This document shows positions 53,457-62,324 of a DNA stretch of 64,000 nt, piece after piece. Both the position numbers and the translations under genes were made by a program. The DNA is from an uncultured Collinsella sp. GTDB taxonomy: Bacteria; Actinomycetota; Coriobacteriia; Coriobacteriales; Coriobacteriaceae. How positions within the stretch are numbered: position 1 is the first letter of the stretch; each line of letters begins with the position of its first letter. The stretch covers positions 1-64,000 of the forward strand of contig CASEEV010000065.1 in assembly GCA_949287065.1 (NCBI GenBank), in the 5' to 3' direction. Under the pieces are notes generated by a model. The model was not told the origin of the DNA and ran no database searches. It was given only the letters and a program-made list of their open reading frames with translations.

Positions 53457-54470
53457 CTAACCGAGCGTCCTTACGCTCTGGCGTTCGACGAAGTACGTGT
53501 TCAGCTGCGTTTTGCACGTATAGTTCTTCGGCGCCTCGATGTTGCCCAGCAAACGGCGCACCGCGACCTCCCCCACCTCGTGCTTGAGCACGTGCACCGT
53601 CGTGAGCGGCGGGTTGGAAAACGCGCCGAGCGCAAGATCGTCGAACCCGACGATCGACACGTCTTCAGGCACGCGCAAGCCGTGCTCGGCGAGCGCGCGC
53701 ATGGCGCCCACCGCGATAAGGTCGTTGTCTGCAAAGAACGCCGTGGGCAGCTCCGGCCGATCGGGCGCGTCGAGCCAGGCATTCATGTCCTCGTAGGCGC
53801 CTTCGAGCGTGGTGCGCAGGGGCACGCGCCACGCAGGCTCGCGCACGAGCCCCGCGTCATCGAGAGCGGCGCGCATGCCGTTCTCGCGCCCGCGGAAGTT
53901 CTTGATCCTAAACTCGCCCGCCAGGTACCCGATCTCGCGGTGCCCGTGGTCGATGAGGTAGCTCACCGCCTGGTAGGCGGAATCGTTGTTGGCGATAACC
54001 ACGCTGTCGAAGGCGTACCGGTTGCTCCAGCTGTCGAGCACCATAAGATGCGCAGGGCAGTTTTGGAACAGGGCGAAGTCCTCCTCGTCGAGCTCGGTGG
54101 CGAGCAGCACCACCGCGGCCGAAGGCGACGAGACGAGCGCCTCGACCTGAGGACGCACCGCCTCCCGATCCGAGAAGTCGAAGCTCACGAACGTGGTGCC
54201 CATGTTGGAGCGCCGCGCCTGACGCTCCACTCCCTCGATAACCGAAGGGTGGAACGTGTTGTCGTCGATGATCTTGCCGTTCTTGCGCGCGAGCACAAAC
54301 GCGATGGTATCGAGCTGCGACGGCTGCTGGTAGCCGATAGACTTGGCCGCGTCGAGGATGATCTTTGCCGTCTGCTCGCTCACGCTGCGCTTGCGGTTGA
54401 GCGCGTTGGAGACGGTTGCCGGGGAGAATCCGGTGATACGGCTTATCTCGCGTACGCTTGCTTTTGCCAT
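53457..54470 (-). CDS. LacI-family transcriptional regulator
   Basis: A 337-residue repressor. The helix-turn-helix at the N-terminus is SVREISRITGFSPATVSNAL, with a hinge region; the effector domain shows VIEGVERQARRSNM, YLIDHGHREIGYLAG and the C-terminal MRALAEHGLRVPEDVSIVGFDD. It presumably senses an intermediate of the locus and binds TAAACxxGTTTA palindromes found at five promoters here, including its own. GGGAGCC precedes the ATG. Confidence 0.92.
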   Translation of the reverse strand: MAKASVREISRITGFSPATVSNALNRKRSVSEQTAKIILDAAKSIGYQQPSQLDTIAFVLARKNGKIIDDNTFHPSVIEGVERQARRSNMGTTFVSFDFSDREAVRPQVEALVSSPSAAVVLLATELDEEDFALFQNCPAHLMVLDSWSNRYAFDSVVIANNDSAYQAVSYLIDHGHREIGYLAGEFRIKNFRGRENGMRAALDDAGLVREPAWRVPLRTTLEGAYEDMNAWLDAPDRPELPTAFFADNDLIAVGAMRALAEHGLRVPEDVSIVGFDDLALGAFSNPPLTTVHVLKHEVGEVAVRRLLGNIEAPKNYTCKTQLNTYFVERQSVRTLG

Positions 54471-54480
54471 AACAGGCTCC

Positions 54481-54514
54481 CTAAACAGCTGATAAATATT
54501 TTTCCCATGTTTAG
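54481..54514 (-). promoter_or_regulatory. Half-operators in the lacI promoter
   Basis: CTAAACA (54481-54487) and TGTTTAG (54508-54514) are inverted halves of the same palindrome type, flanking the leader just after a TATAAC -10 candidate (54515-54520). Suggests autoregulation. Confidence 0.5.
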
Positions 54515-54600
54515 TTATACCACGCATGCGAGCATTGCAACGCGCCCACCGCAAACGCCGCCCCACCAACCGCGTGTGCAAACGTCCATGCGCGGGGAGC

Positions 54601-54637
54601 AAAAACAGAAAAAGGCCGGCTCGCGGGGAGCCGGCCT
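54601..54637 (-). terminator. Terminator of the liv operon
   Basis: Perfect 10-bp stem AGGCCGGCTC / GAGCCGGCCT (54613-54637), and on the minus strand a T-rich tail TTTTTCTGTTTTT. It ends livF transcription. Confidence 0.9.
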
Positions 54638-54675
54638 GAACAAAGACGTATGAGTACGAGAAGCCCGCTCGGGCG

Positions 54676-55386
54676 TCAACCGCCGAGGTAGGCCTTCTTC
54701 ACGCGGTCGTCCTCGAGCAGCTCGCGCGCCGGGCCGCTCATCGAGATCTTGCCGGTCTCGAGCACGTAGGCGCGGTCGGCAACCGAGAGCGCCATCTGCG
54801 CGTTCTGCTCGACCAGAAGGATCGTGGTGCCCTGGCTGTGCAGGCGCTTGATGATCTCGAAGATCTCCTGCACGAGAATGGGCGCGAGGCCCATGGAGGG
54901 CTCGTCGAGCATAAGGAGCTTGGGCTTGCTCATGAGCGCGCGGCCCATGGCGAGCATCTGCTGCTCGCCGCCCGAGAGAGTGCCGGCGCTCTGGTTGCGG
55001 CGCTCCTTGAGGCGCGGGAAGCTGTCGAAGACCTTCTCGATGGTCTCGGCGGCCTCGGCGTCGTCGCGCGTGAAGGCGCCCATGTCGAGGTTGTCCTGCA
55101 CGCTCATGCCGGTGAAGACGCGCCTGCCCTCGGGGCACAGCGCGATGCCCTTGCTCACGATCGTGTGCGCGGGGATGCCGATGAGGCTCTTGTCGTTGAA
55201 CGTGATCTGGCTGTAGGGCGTCGGCTTGAGCAGGCCCGCGATGGTGTTGAGCGTCGTGGTCTTGCCCGCGCCGTTGGCGCCGATGAGGGTGACGATCTCG
55301 CCCTCCTCAACGTCGAACGAGATGCCCTTCACCGCGCGGATGGCGCCGTAGGACACGTTGAGGTTCTCGATGTGCAAGAGACTCAT
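54676..55386 (-). CDS. livF: Branched-chain amino-acid ABC transporter ATPase LivF
   Basis: A 236-residue ATPase of the LivF class. Walker A GANGAGKTT, signature LSGGEQQMLAMGRAL, Walker B LLMLDEPSMGLAP and LVEQNAQMALSVADRAYVLE (a LivF hallmark) are seen. Its ATG overlaps the livG stop (ATGA). Last gene of livJHMGF. Confidence 0.94.
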   Translation of the reverse strand: MSLLHIENLNVSYGAIRAVKGISFDVEEGEIVTLIGANGAGKTTTLNTIAGLLKPTPYSQITFNDKSLIGIPAHTIVSKGIALCPEGRRVFTGMSVQDNLDMGAFTRDDAEAAETIEKVFDSFPRLKERRNQSAGTLSGGEQQMLAMGRALMSKPKLLMLDEPSMGLAPILVQEIFEIIKRLHSQGTTILLVEQNAQMALSVADRAYVLETGKISMSGPARELLEDDRVKKAYLGG

Positions 55387-56285
55387 GCGGCCTCGCCTCC
55401 CTTCGGCACGCCCGCGCCGCCCTGGGCGCCGGAGCCCAGGTACGCCTCGATGACCTGCGGGTTTGCCTGGATCTCCTCCGGCGTGCCCTTGGCGATGATC
55501 TTGCCGAAGTTGAGCACGCAGATGCCCTCGCAGATGTTCATGACGAGGCTCATGTCGTGCTCGATGAGCATGATGGCGATCTGGAACTGGTCGCGGATCT
55601 TGACGATGTTCTCCATGAGCTCGGCCGTCTCGGACGGGTTCATGCCGGCGGCCGGCTCGTCGAGCAGCAGCAGCTTGGGACCCGTGGCGAGCGCGCGCAC
55701 GATCTCGAGGCGCCGCTGGGCGCCGTAGGGCAGCGAGCCCGCCTCGTGGCCGGCGAGGTCGGCCATGCCGAAGATGTCGAGAAGCTCGAGCGCCTGCTCG
55801 TGGAACTCGCGCTCGCTCTTCCAATAGCGGGGCAGGCGCAGGATGCCCGGCACCATGCCGCAGCGGATGCGGTTGTGCAGGCCGATCTGCACGTTCTCCT
55901 CAACGGTGAGCGAGTTGAAGAGGCGAATGTTCTGGAACGTGCGCGCCACGCCGAGCTGGTTCACGCGCGCGGGGCCCATGCCGGCGGTGTCGTGGCCGTC
56001 GACCATGATCGTGCCGCGCGTGGGCGTGTAGACCTTGGTGAGCAGGTTGAACACCGTTGTCTTGCCGGCGCCGTTAGGGCCGATGAGGCCGCAGATCTCG
56101 GTCTTGCCGACCGTGATGTTAAAGTCGTCGACCGCCTTGAGGCCGCCGAAGTCGATGCCCAGGTGCAGGCACTCGAGCGCGGGCGCCTTGCCGAGGTCGC
56201 GCTCGGGCATGATCGAGACGCTCGGCACGGGCACCATCTTGGTGCCCTCGCGGCGCGCCCGGGCGAAGTCGGAGAACTTACTCAT
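55383..56285 (-). CDS. livG: Branched-chain amino-acid ABC transporter ATPase LivG
   Basis: A 300-residue ATPase. Walker A GPNGAGKTT, ARTFQNIRLFNSLTVEENV, signature LPYGAQRRLEIVRAL and Walker B LLLLDEPAAGMNPSE are LivG features. An N-terminal extension of about 37 residues precedes the conserved ALECLHLGIDFGGLKAV. ATG at 56285 follows GGGAGGTG and overlaps the livM stop region by eight bases. Confidence 0.94.
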   Translation of the reverse strand: MSKFSDFARARREGTKMVPVPSVSIMPERDLGKAPALECLHLGIDFGGLKAVDDFNITVGKTEICGLIGPNGAGKTTVFNLLTKVYTPTRGTIMVDGHDTAGMGPARVNQLGVARTFQNIRLFNSLTVEENVQIGLHNRIRCGMVPGILRLPRYWKSEREFHEQALELLDIFGMADLAGHEAGSLPYGAQRRLEIVRALATGPKLLLLDEPAAGMNPSETAELMENIVKIRDQFQIAIMLIEHDMSLVMNICEGICVLNFGKIIAKGTPEEIQANPQVIEAYLGSGAQGGAGVPKGGEAA

Positions 56286-57366
56286 GGCTCGCACCTCCCT
56301 CGGCAGCGGCCGCGCCCTCAGAAGCGGCGGAGCGCTTGAGCACGCGCACGCGAATCATGTCAACAAAGCGCTGGTAGACCTTGAGATGCGGAACCACCAT
56401 CACGAGGATGAGCACCACCGCGTAGAGCAGCATGCGGTAGTCGTTGATGGGGCGCAAAAGCTCGGGCAGCACCGTGAGGAACGCCGCGGCGATGATGGAG
56501 CCGCGCACGTTGCCCATGCCGCCGAGCACGACGTAGACCAGGATGAGGATCGACTGGTTGAAGTCGAACTGCGACGGAATGATGGTGGAGTAGTTCATAG
56601 CGTAGAGCACGCCCGCGGCGCCCGCGAGCGCCGATGCCACGGCAAAGGCCATGAGGCGGTACTTGGTGACGTTGATGCCCACGCTCTCGGCGGCAATGCG
56701 GTTGTCGCGCACGGCCATGATGGCGCGGCCGCTGCGGCTGTGCACGAGGTTGAGAACCACGGCCACGGTGATGAGCACGAGCACGATGCCCATGACGAAG
56801 GTCGAGATCTTATCGATGCCGACCGCGCCCTTGGGGCCGTTGATGATGATGGTGCCCTGCTCCATGCCGAGCGAGGCCGAGTCGCGCATCGAGAAATGCA
56901 GGCCGGCGTCGTCGACACCTATATATATGATGTTGAGCAGGTTCTTGATGATCTCGCCGAAGGCAAGCGTCACGATGGCGAGGTAGTCGCCGCGCAGGCG
57001 CATAACCGGAATGCCCACGATAAGGCCGATGACGCCCGCGACGAGGGCGCCCACGATGGCGGACACCGCGAAGATGAGAACCTCGGCCTCAACGCCGGCG
57101 CGCGCCAAGCAGGCGGCAACGATGACGCCCGTGAACGCGCCCACGCTCATGAAGCCGGCGTGCCCGAGCGAAAGCTCGCCCGAGATGCCCACGACGAGGT
57201 TGAGCGAAACGGCGAGGCACACGTACGCGCAGATGGGCACGAGCTGGCCCTGCAGCGAGTGCGAGATGAGCCCGGCGCCCGAGAGCACCTGCACCGCGAT
57301 GAACGCGATGACCACGAGCGCGTAGGTAGAGATGGTGGACCGCGTGGCCTTGCTGATCTTCTTCAT
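56278..57366 (-). CDS. livM: Branched-chain amino-acid ABC transporter permease LivM
   Basis: A 362-residue permease with about nine membrane segments. Signatures: GISGELSLGHAGFMSVGAF, MRLRGDYLAIVTLAFGEI, AVRDNRIAAESVGINVTKYR and VVLGGMGNVRGSIIAA. Forms a heterodimer with LivH. Eight bases downstream of livH; its Shine-Dalgarno is weak. Confidence 0.94.
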   Translation of the reverse strand: MKKISKATRSTISTYALVVIAFIAVQVLSGAGLISHSLQGQLVPICAYVCLAVSLNLVVGISGELSLGHAGFMSVGAFTGVIVAACLARAGVEAEVLIFAVSAIVGALVAGVIGLIVGIPVMRLRGDYLAIVTLAFGEIIKNLLNIIYIGVDDAGLHFSMRDSASLGMEQGTIIINGPKGAVGIDKISTFVMGIVLVLITVAVVLNLVHSRSGRAIMAVRDNRIAAESVGINVTKYRLMAFAVASALAGAAGVLYAMNYSTIIPSQFDFNQSILILVYVVLGGMGNVRGSIIAAAFLTVLPELLRPINDYRMLLYAVVLILVMVVPHLKVYQRFVDMIRVRVLKRSAASEGAAAAEGGASHE

Positions 57367-57374
57367 ACGCTCAC

Positions 57375-58256
57375 CTACACCTTCTCGTGAATGTCCTTGC
57401 CGAGCAGGCCGGCAGGACGGATGAGCAGCATGACGATAAGCACGGCGAACACCACAGCGTCGGCGATCTGCGTGCCGATGTAGGCGCGCGCGAAGATCTC
57501 GATGATGCCGAGAAGCACGCCGCCCAGGGCCGCACCGGGAATGGAGCCGATGCCGCCGAGCACCGCGGCCGTGAAGGCCTTGATGCCAGGCATGGAGCCG
57601 GTGGTGGGCATGAGCGTGGGGTACGCCGAGCACAGAAGCACACCGGCGATGGCGGCGAGGCCCGAGCCGATGGCGAACACCATCGAGATGGTGGAGTTCA
57701 CGTTGATGCCCATGAGCGTGGCGGCGCCGCGGTCCTCGGAACAGGCGCGCATGGCCTTGCCCATCTTGGTCTTGGTGGTGAAGAACGTGAGCGCGACCAT
57801 GACCACGACGCAGGCGACGATCGTGAGCACCGTGGTGGCGCTGATCACGAGCTTGCCGTCAAAGAGGCGCAGCGCAGGCAGGCTGATGATGGAAGAGAAG
57901 CTCTTGGGGTCGGAGCCCATGATGATGAGCGCGGCGTTCTGCAAAAAGTAGCTCACGCCGATAGCGGTGATCAGCACGTTGAGCGAGGGCGCGTCGCGCA
58001 GGGGCTTGTACGCGAGACGCTCGACCACGATGCCGAGCACCGTGCAGCCCACCACGGCGAGAAGCACCGCCGCGATGGCCGGCAGGCCCAGGTAGCTGAT
58101 AGCGCAGAAGCAAATGTACGCGCCGACCATGATGACGTCGCCGTGCGCGAAGTTCAGCATCTTGGCGATGCCGTACACCATGGTGTAGCCGAGCGCGATA
58201 ATGGCGTACACGCTGCCCAAGCTCATACCGTTGATGAGATTGGTCAGGATCTCCAT
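57375..58256 (-). CDS. livH: Branched-chain amino-acid ABC transporter permease LivH
   Basis: A 293-residue permease. GSVYAIIALGYTMVYGIAKM, LNFAHGDVIMVGAYICF, MRACSEDRGAATLMGINVN and VLGGIGSIPGAALGGVLLG are LivH hallmarks. AAAGGAGGGGG precedes the ATG at 58256, a very strong site. Confidence 0.94.
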   Translation of the reverse strand: MEILTNLINGMSLGSVYAIIALGYTMVYGIAKMLNFAHGDVIMVGAYICFCAISYLGLPAIAAVLLAVVGCTVLGIVVERLAYKPLRDAPSLNVLITAIGVSYFLQNAALIIMGSDPKSFSSIISLPALRLFDGKLVISATTVLTIVACVVVMVALTFFTTKTKMGKAMRACSEDRGAATLMGINVNSTISMVFAIGSGLAAIAGVLLCSAYPTLMPTTGSMPGIKAFTAAVLGGIGSIPGAALGGVLLGIIEIFARAYIGTQIADAVVFAVLIVMLLIRPAGLLGKDIHEKV

Positions 58257-58276
58257 GCCCCCTCCTTTCAAATCAA

Positions 58277-58312
58277 AAGCGGAGATCACCCAGCGGCAGG
58301 TGATCTCCGCTT
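58277..58312 (-). terminator. Attenuator hairpin between livJ and livH
   Basis: Perfect 14-bp stem AAGCGGAGATCACC / GGTGATCTCCGCTT, followed on the minus strand by TTTGATTT. It probably allows partial read-through so that the binding protein is made in excess. Confidence 0.72.
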
Positions 58313-58341
58313 CGGAACGTACGTTACCTACGGAAGTGCCG

Positions 58342-59598
58342 TTACGCGTCGAGCGGCATGTACACGCCGCCCTCGATGACCATGCCCATCGGCTGCTTGG
58401 AAACCTCGCCCGTGTCGGACCAGGTAGCGGCCTCGCCGGCGGTGGTCAGGCCGGTGAACGAGAAGTCGCCGGAGGTGAAGGTCTCGACGAGCGCGTCGCA
58501 GACCTCGGAGAAGTCGGCGTCCGGGGAGACCTCAGCCTGCTCGAGCGCCTGCTTGAGCGCGTAGATGCAGTCGTAGGAGTCGGCGGCAAACTGGTTCGGG
58601 GTCTCGCCGTAGTCCTCCTCGTACTTGCTCACGAACGACTTGGTGGCGTCGTCGGTGGCGGTGGCCACGAACGGGGTCAGCAGCATGGCGCCCTCGGCGA
58701 GCTCGGTGTCGAAGCCCTCAACGGTAAGCAGGCCGTCCATGCCGTCGACGCCGAACCACTTGGGCGCATAGCCCATCTGATCGGCCTGGGTGAGGATCAG
58801 CGAGATGGGGGTGTAGTAGATCGGGAGGAAGACCAGGTCGGCCTCAGCGTCGCGCGCGTCGTTGAGCTGGACGGAGAAGTCGGTGGCGTTGTCGTTGGTG
58901 AACGAGGTCTCGGACACGATCTCGAGGCCGAGCTCGTCGGCCTCCTCCTTGAAGCTCTGGTAGATGCCCGTGGAGTAGGTGTCGGAGATGTTGTAGATGA
59001 TGGCGATCTTGGAGCCGAGCTTCTGCTCGGAGATGTACTGCGCGGACGCGGAGCCCTGGTTGGGGTCGGTGAAGCACATCTGGAAGACGTTCTCCTTGCG
59101 GGGCGTGGAGATGTTGCCCTCGGCGTCGGGCTGGCCGCCGATGACGTCGGTGGAGGAGCCGGACGGGGTGATCTGGAACAGGTTGTCGGAGTTGGTCTCG
59201 GCCGACACGGCAACGCAGGGGGTCGTCGTGGTGGTGCCCACGAGGATCTGCATGCCCCAGTCCTTGAGGTTGTTGTAGGCGTTGACGGAGCGCTCGGCGT
59301 CGTTCTCGTCGTCCTGGAAGTTGAGCTCGAACTGGATGCCGCCCTCGGCGTTGATCTCGTCAACAGCGATCTGAGCGCCGTTCTGGCAGGCCTTGCCGTA
59401 GATGGCGGCGTCGCCGGTCAGGGGCCCGATGCCACCGATCATGAAGGCGGAGCCGCTCGCAGAGGAGGAGCCGTTACCGCCCGAAGCGCCCTCGTCGCTG
59501 CAGCCGGCCAGTACGGCCGCGGAGGAACCAAGAACGCCCGCGGCGCCCATCGTCTTAACGAAGTTTCTTCTCGACATACCGAATGCACGCAGGTCCAT
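58342..59598 (-). CDS. livJ: Branched-chain amino-acid binding lipoprotein LivJ-like
   Basis: A 418-residue periplasmic-binding protein type 1. Its N-terminus has SRRNFVKTMG and the lipobox AVLAGC, so it is an anchored lipoprotein, perhaps Tat-exported. The mature part starts FMIGGIGPLTGDAAIYGKAC and contains VDEINAEGGI and KIAIIYNISDTYSTGIYQSF, typical of leucine/isoleucine/valine binders. GAAGGGA precedes the ATG. Confidence 0.93.
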   Translation of the reverse strand: MDLRAFGMSRRNFVKTMGAAGVLGSSAAVLAGCSDEGASGGNGSSSASGSAFMIGGIGPLTGDAAIYGKACQNGAQIAVDEINAEGGIQFELNFQDDENDAERSVNAYNNLKDWGMQILVGTTTTTPCVAVSAETNSDNLFQITPSGSSTDVIGGQPDAEGNISTPRKENVFQMCFTDPNQGSASAQYISEQKLGSKIAIIYNISDTYSTGIYQSFKEEADELGLEIVSETSFTNDNATDFSVQLNDARDAEADLVFLPIYYTPISLILTQADQMGYAPKWFGVDGMDGLLTVEGFDTELAEGAMLLTPFVATATDDATKSFVSKYEEDYGETPNQFAADSYDCIYALKQALEQAEVSPDADFSEVCDALVETFTSGDFSFTGLTTAGEAATWSDTGEVSKQPMGMVIEGGVYMPLDA

Positions 59599-59913
59599 GT
59601 CGGTTCCCTTCTCTTGGGGCCCTCCGCACCCATGCTCTTGCCATGCCATACACGGAAAACCCAAATTCATAGAACGACCGTGATTCTAGCACTCGGTTTC
59701 GGCAGGCCGCGGGGGCGGCCAGTCAAACCAGCCGAATGTAACCTCTTTGCAATAATGCCCGTCGATCTGCGGATAAAGGCCCTGTCAGAGGGGGCAAACG
59801 CACCTGCTGAAACACGGGGCGCGGCTGCCCCGAGAAGCGCGAAGCGGGCTACGGGCAGATGCCCGCAGCCCGCCCCGAGCGGAAGGCGGATCGTGCGCGC
59901 GGACGGCGTGCGG
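59599..59913 (-). terminator. Gap with ABC-ATPase terminator and livJ promoter region
   Basis: A 13-bp stem with one mismatch (GCGGGCTGCGGGC / GCCCGTAGCCCGC on the minus strand, 59844-59873) lies 40 bases past the ATPase stop, followed by a weak T-rich tail. The rest of the 315-bp gap should hold the livJ promoter, but no clear hexamers were found. Confidence 0.5.
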
Positions 59914-60732
59914 TCAGTAGCGGCCGCTGAGCGCGTACCAGCCGTTTTTCTCCGTCACCTCGAGCGGCACGCCAAAGAGCGCCGTCATCTCGGCGCTCGT
60001 GAGGAGCTCCTCCTTGGGGCCGTCGGCAAAGACCTCGGCGTCTTTGATGAGCAGCACGCGCTTGATGGCGGGAATGATGTCCTCGGGGTAGTGGGTCACG
60101 AGCACCACGGAGCGGCCCTCGTCGGCGAGCACGCGCATGGTGTCGCGCACGTGGTACATGCCCTCGGGATCGAGGCCGGTGCAGGGCTCGTCGAAGATGA
60201 GGATCTTGGGGTCGCTCATGAGCTCGCGGGCCACGAGCACGCGGCGCACCTGGCCGGTGGAGAGCGTCATGACGTCGCGGTCGGCCAGGTCGGCGATGCC
60301 GAGGCGGTCGAGGGCGCCGAGGGCTGCGGGGCGGGCCACCGGGTCGTCGGGCGCCATGCCGCGCGCGAGGCCGAGCGTGCCCGAGATGCCGCCCATGACG
60401 ATCTCGGCCACGGGCAGGTGCACGCGCACCTGGTCGTGCATCGTGGCCGACACGATGCCGAGCGCCTGCTTGATGTCGGCGAGCAGCGGGCGTGCCTGGC
60501 CGCGGAAGCGCACCGGCGGCTCCTCGCGGTGCAGCGGGAAGGTCTCGCGCGTGAGCAGCTGGATAAACGTCGACTTGCCGGCGCCGTTGGGGCCGAGAAG
60601 CGCCACGTGCTCGCCCTCGGCGAGGTCGAACTTCTCGACGTTTAAGATGGTGCGGCCGGCGCGCACCACGCGCGCGTCGCGCAGCTGAAAGAGCGGCGCC
60701 GTGTTTTGGCCGCAAGGCTCGGTTGTGCTCAT
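59914..60732 (-). CDS. Orphan ABC transporter ATPase, YlmA/ModF-like
   Basis: A 272-residue single ATPase. Walker A GPNGAGKST, the Q-loop region VSATMHDQVRVHLPVAE, an unusual signature TLSTGQVRRVLVAREL (T replaces the first G of LSGGQ), Walker B ILIFDEPCTGLDPEG and the H-loop LVTHYPED are seen. No permease is nearby. Its function is unknown; the YlmA group is often genomically isolated. Divergent from the threonine ammonia-lyase gene. Confidence 0.82.
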   Translation of the reverse strand: MSTTEPCGQNTAPLFQLRDARVVRAGRTILNVEKFDLAEGEHVALLGPNGAGKSTFIQLLTRETFPLHREEPPVRFRGQARPLLADIKQALGIVSATMHDQVRVHLPVAEIVMGGISGTLGLARGMAPDDPVARPAALGALDRLGIADLADRDVMTLSTGQVRRVLVARELMSDPKILIFDEPCTGLDPEGMYHVRDTMRVLADEGRSVVLVTHYPEDIIPAIKRVLLIKDAEVFADGPKEELLTSAEMTALFGVPLEVTEKNGWYALSGRY

Positions 60733-60892
60733 GGGGACCTCGCTCGACGGGTTGCTGATAAGGCGCTACGTTACTACAGAGTTATTTCGCCTGTGTTGCC
60801 GAGCCGCAAAAAGCCGCCGCCGCGCGAGCGGAGTGCTCTATGATTTTGCGATATCCGACCCAACAATCAGCGAGCGGCAAGGGAGATGCGCC

Positions 60893-62113
60893 ATGGCCGA
60901 GATGCTCACGCTCGATGCGTTTGAAGAAGCCTCCGACAAGGTCAAGGAGGTCACGCAGGAGACCAAGCTCGTCGAGAGCCCGTACTTCTCGGCGCAGTGC
61001 GGAAACCGCGTGTGGCTCAAGCCCGAGAACATGCAGCGCACGGGTGCCTACAAGGTCCGCGGCGCGTACTACAAGATCTCGACCATGAGCCCCGACGAGC
61101 TCGAGCGCGGCATCATCACCGCGAGCGCCGGCAACCACGCGCAGGGCGTGGCCTTTGCCGCATCGCGCGCGGGCGCCCGCTCCGTGGTCGTCATGCCCAC
61201 CACCACGCCGCTCATCAAGGTCGAGCGCACCAAGGGCTACGGCGCCGAGGTGGTGCTCTCGGGCGACGTGTACGACGAGAGCTGCGACTACGCCCTTGAG
61301 CTCGCGGAGCGCGAGGGCATGACGTTCATCCACCCGTTCAACGACCCCACGGTCGCCACCGGCCAGGGCACCATTGCCATGGAGGTCGTCTCCGAGCTGC
61401 CGCTCGTCGACACGATCCTCGTGCCCGTGGGCGGCGGCGGGCTCGCGTGCGGCGTGGCGACCTTTGCCAAGCTCTACAACCCCAAGATCCGCGTCATCGG
61501 CGTGGAACCCGAGGGCGCGCCGAGCCTCACCGCGGCGCTCGAGGCGGGGCACCCGGTCAAGCTGCCGAGCGCCAACACCATCGCCGACGGCACCGCTGTG
61601 CTCGAAGTCGGCGACAAGGTGTTTCCCTACCTGCAGCAGAACCTCGACGACGTCATCACCGTTCCCGACGACGAGCTCATCGTGGCGTTCCTCGACATGG
61701 TCGAGAACCATAAGATGATCGTCGAGAACTCGGGGCTTCTCACCGTGGCGGCGCTGAAGCACCTGCCCGCCGAGAACCGCCGCGTGGTCTCGATCCTCTC
61801 GGGCGGCAACATGGACGTCATCACCATGAGCTCCGTGGTGCAGCACGGCCTCATCCAGCGCGGGCGCATCTTCACCGTGAGCGTGCTGCTGCCCGACCGC
61901 CCCGGTATGCTCGTCAAGGTGGCCTCCGCCATCGCCGAGCAGAACGGCAACGTCATCAAGCTCGAGCACAACCAGTTCGTGAGCACCAACCGCAACGCCG
62001 CCGTTGAGCTGCGCGTCACGATCGAAGCGTTCGGCGAGGACCACAAGCAGCAGATCATCAGCGCCCTCGAGGTGGCGGGCTTCACCCCCACCCTGGTCCA
62101 GACCGCGCTGTAG
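60893..62113 (+). CDS. ilvA: Threonine ammonia-lyase (threonine dehydratase), with ACT domain
   Basis: A 406-residue PLP enzyme that deaminates threonine to 2-oxobutyrate, the first isoleucine step or a catabolic entry. The PLP lysine lies in RTGAYKVRGAYYKIS, the glycine loop in PVGGGGLACGVA, and the C-terminal ACT-like domain starts IFTVSVLLPDRPGMLVKVAS. The short regulatory domain fits the one-ACT IlvA/TdcB-like group, so biosynthetic or degradative use cannot be settled. AAGGGAGATG precedes the ATG; TATGAT at 60839-60844 is a likely -10. Confidence 0.92.
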   Translation: MAEMLTLDAFEEASDKVKEVTQETKLVESPYFSAQCGNRVWLKPENMQRTGAYKVRGAYYKISTMSPDELERGIITASAGNHAQGVAFAASRAGARSVVVMPTTTPLIKVERTKGYGAEVVLSGDVYDESCDYALELAEREGMTFIHPFNDPTVATGQGTIAMEVVSELPLVDTILVPVGGGGLACGVATFAKLYNPKIRVIGVEPEGAPSLTAALEAGHPVKLPSANTIADGTAVLEVGDKVFPYLQQNLDDVITVPDDELIVAFLDMVENHKMIVENSGLLTVAALKHLPAENRRVVSILSGGNMDVITMSSVVQHGLIQRGRIFTVSVLLPDRPGMLVKVASAIAEQNGNVIKLEHNQFVSTNRNAAVELRVTIEAFGEDHKQQIISALEVAGFTPTLVQTAL

Positions 62114-62133
62114 GTCAGCTATCCCAAATGACC

Positions 62134-62191
62134 GCCGGCAGGCAGATGAGGCGAGCTCAACGTGCCCCATCTGCCTGCCGGCTTCTTTTTT
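62134..62191 (+). terminator. Terminator of ilvA
   Basis: Perfect 15-bp stem GCCGGCAGGCAGATG / CATCTGCCTGCCGGC, 19-base loop, then TTCTTTTTT. Confidence 0.92.
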
Positions 62192-62324
62192 GGAGGCGCG
62201 CGCTGCGCGCAAGGCACCGATCGGCACGCTGACGAGCTCTCAGCCCCGTCTCTGGAGGGCATGCCCGGTTCGCCCCGGTCGGCGCAGCGCCTTCCTTCGT
62301 GGCGGCGTTTCGGTTTTCGGGCGA

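Noticed and set aside
38800-54470. Mobile genomic island carrying the sugar locus
   Set aside because: Base composition and codon use look like the rest of the window, and no integrase, transposase or flanking repeat bounds the locus; acquisition by transfer cannot be supported from the sequence alone.
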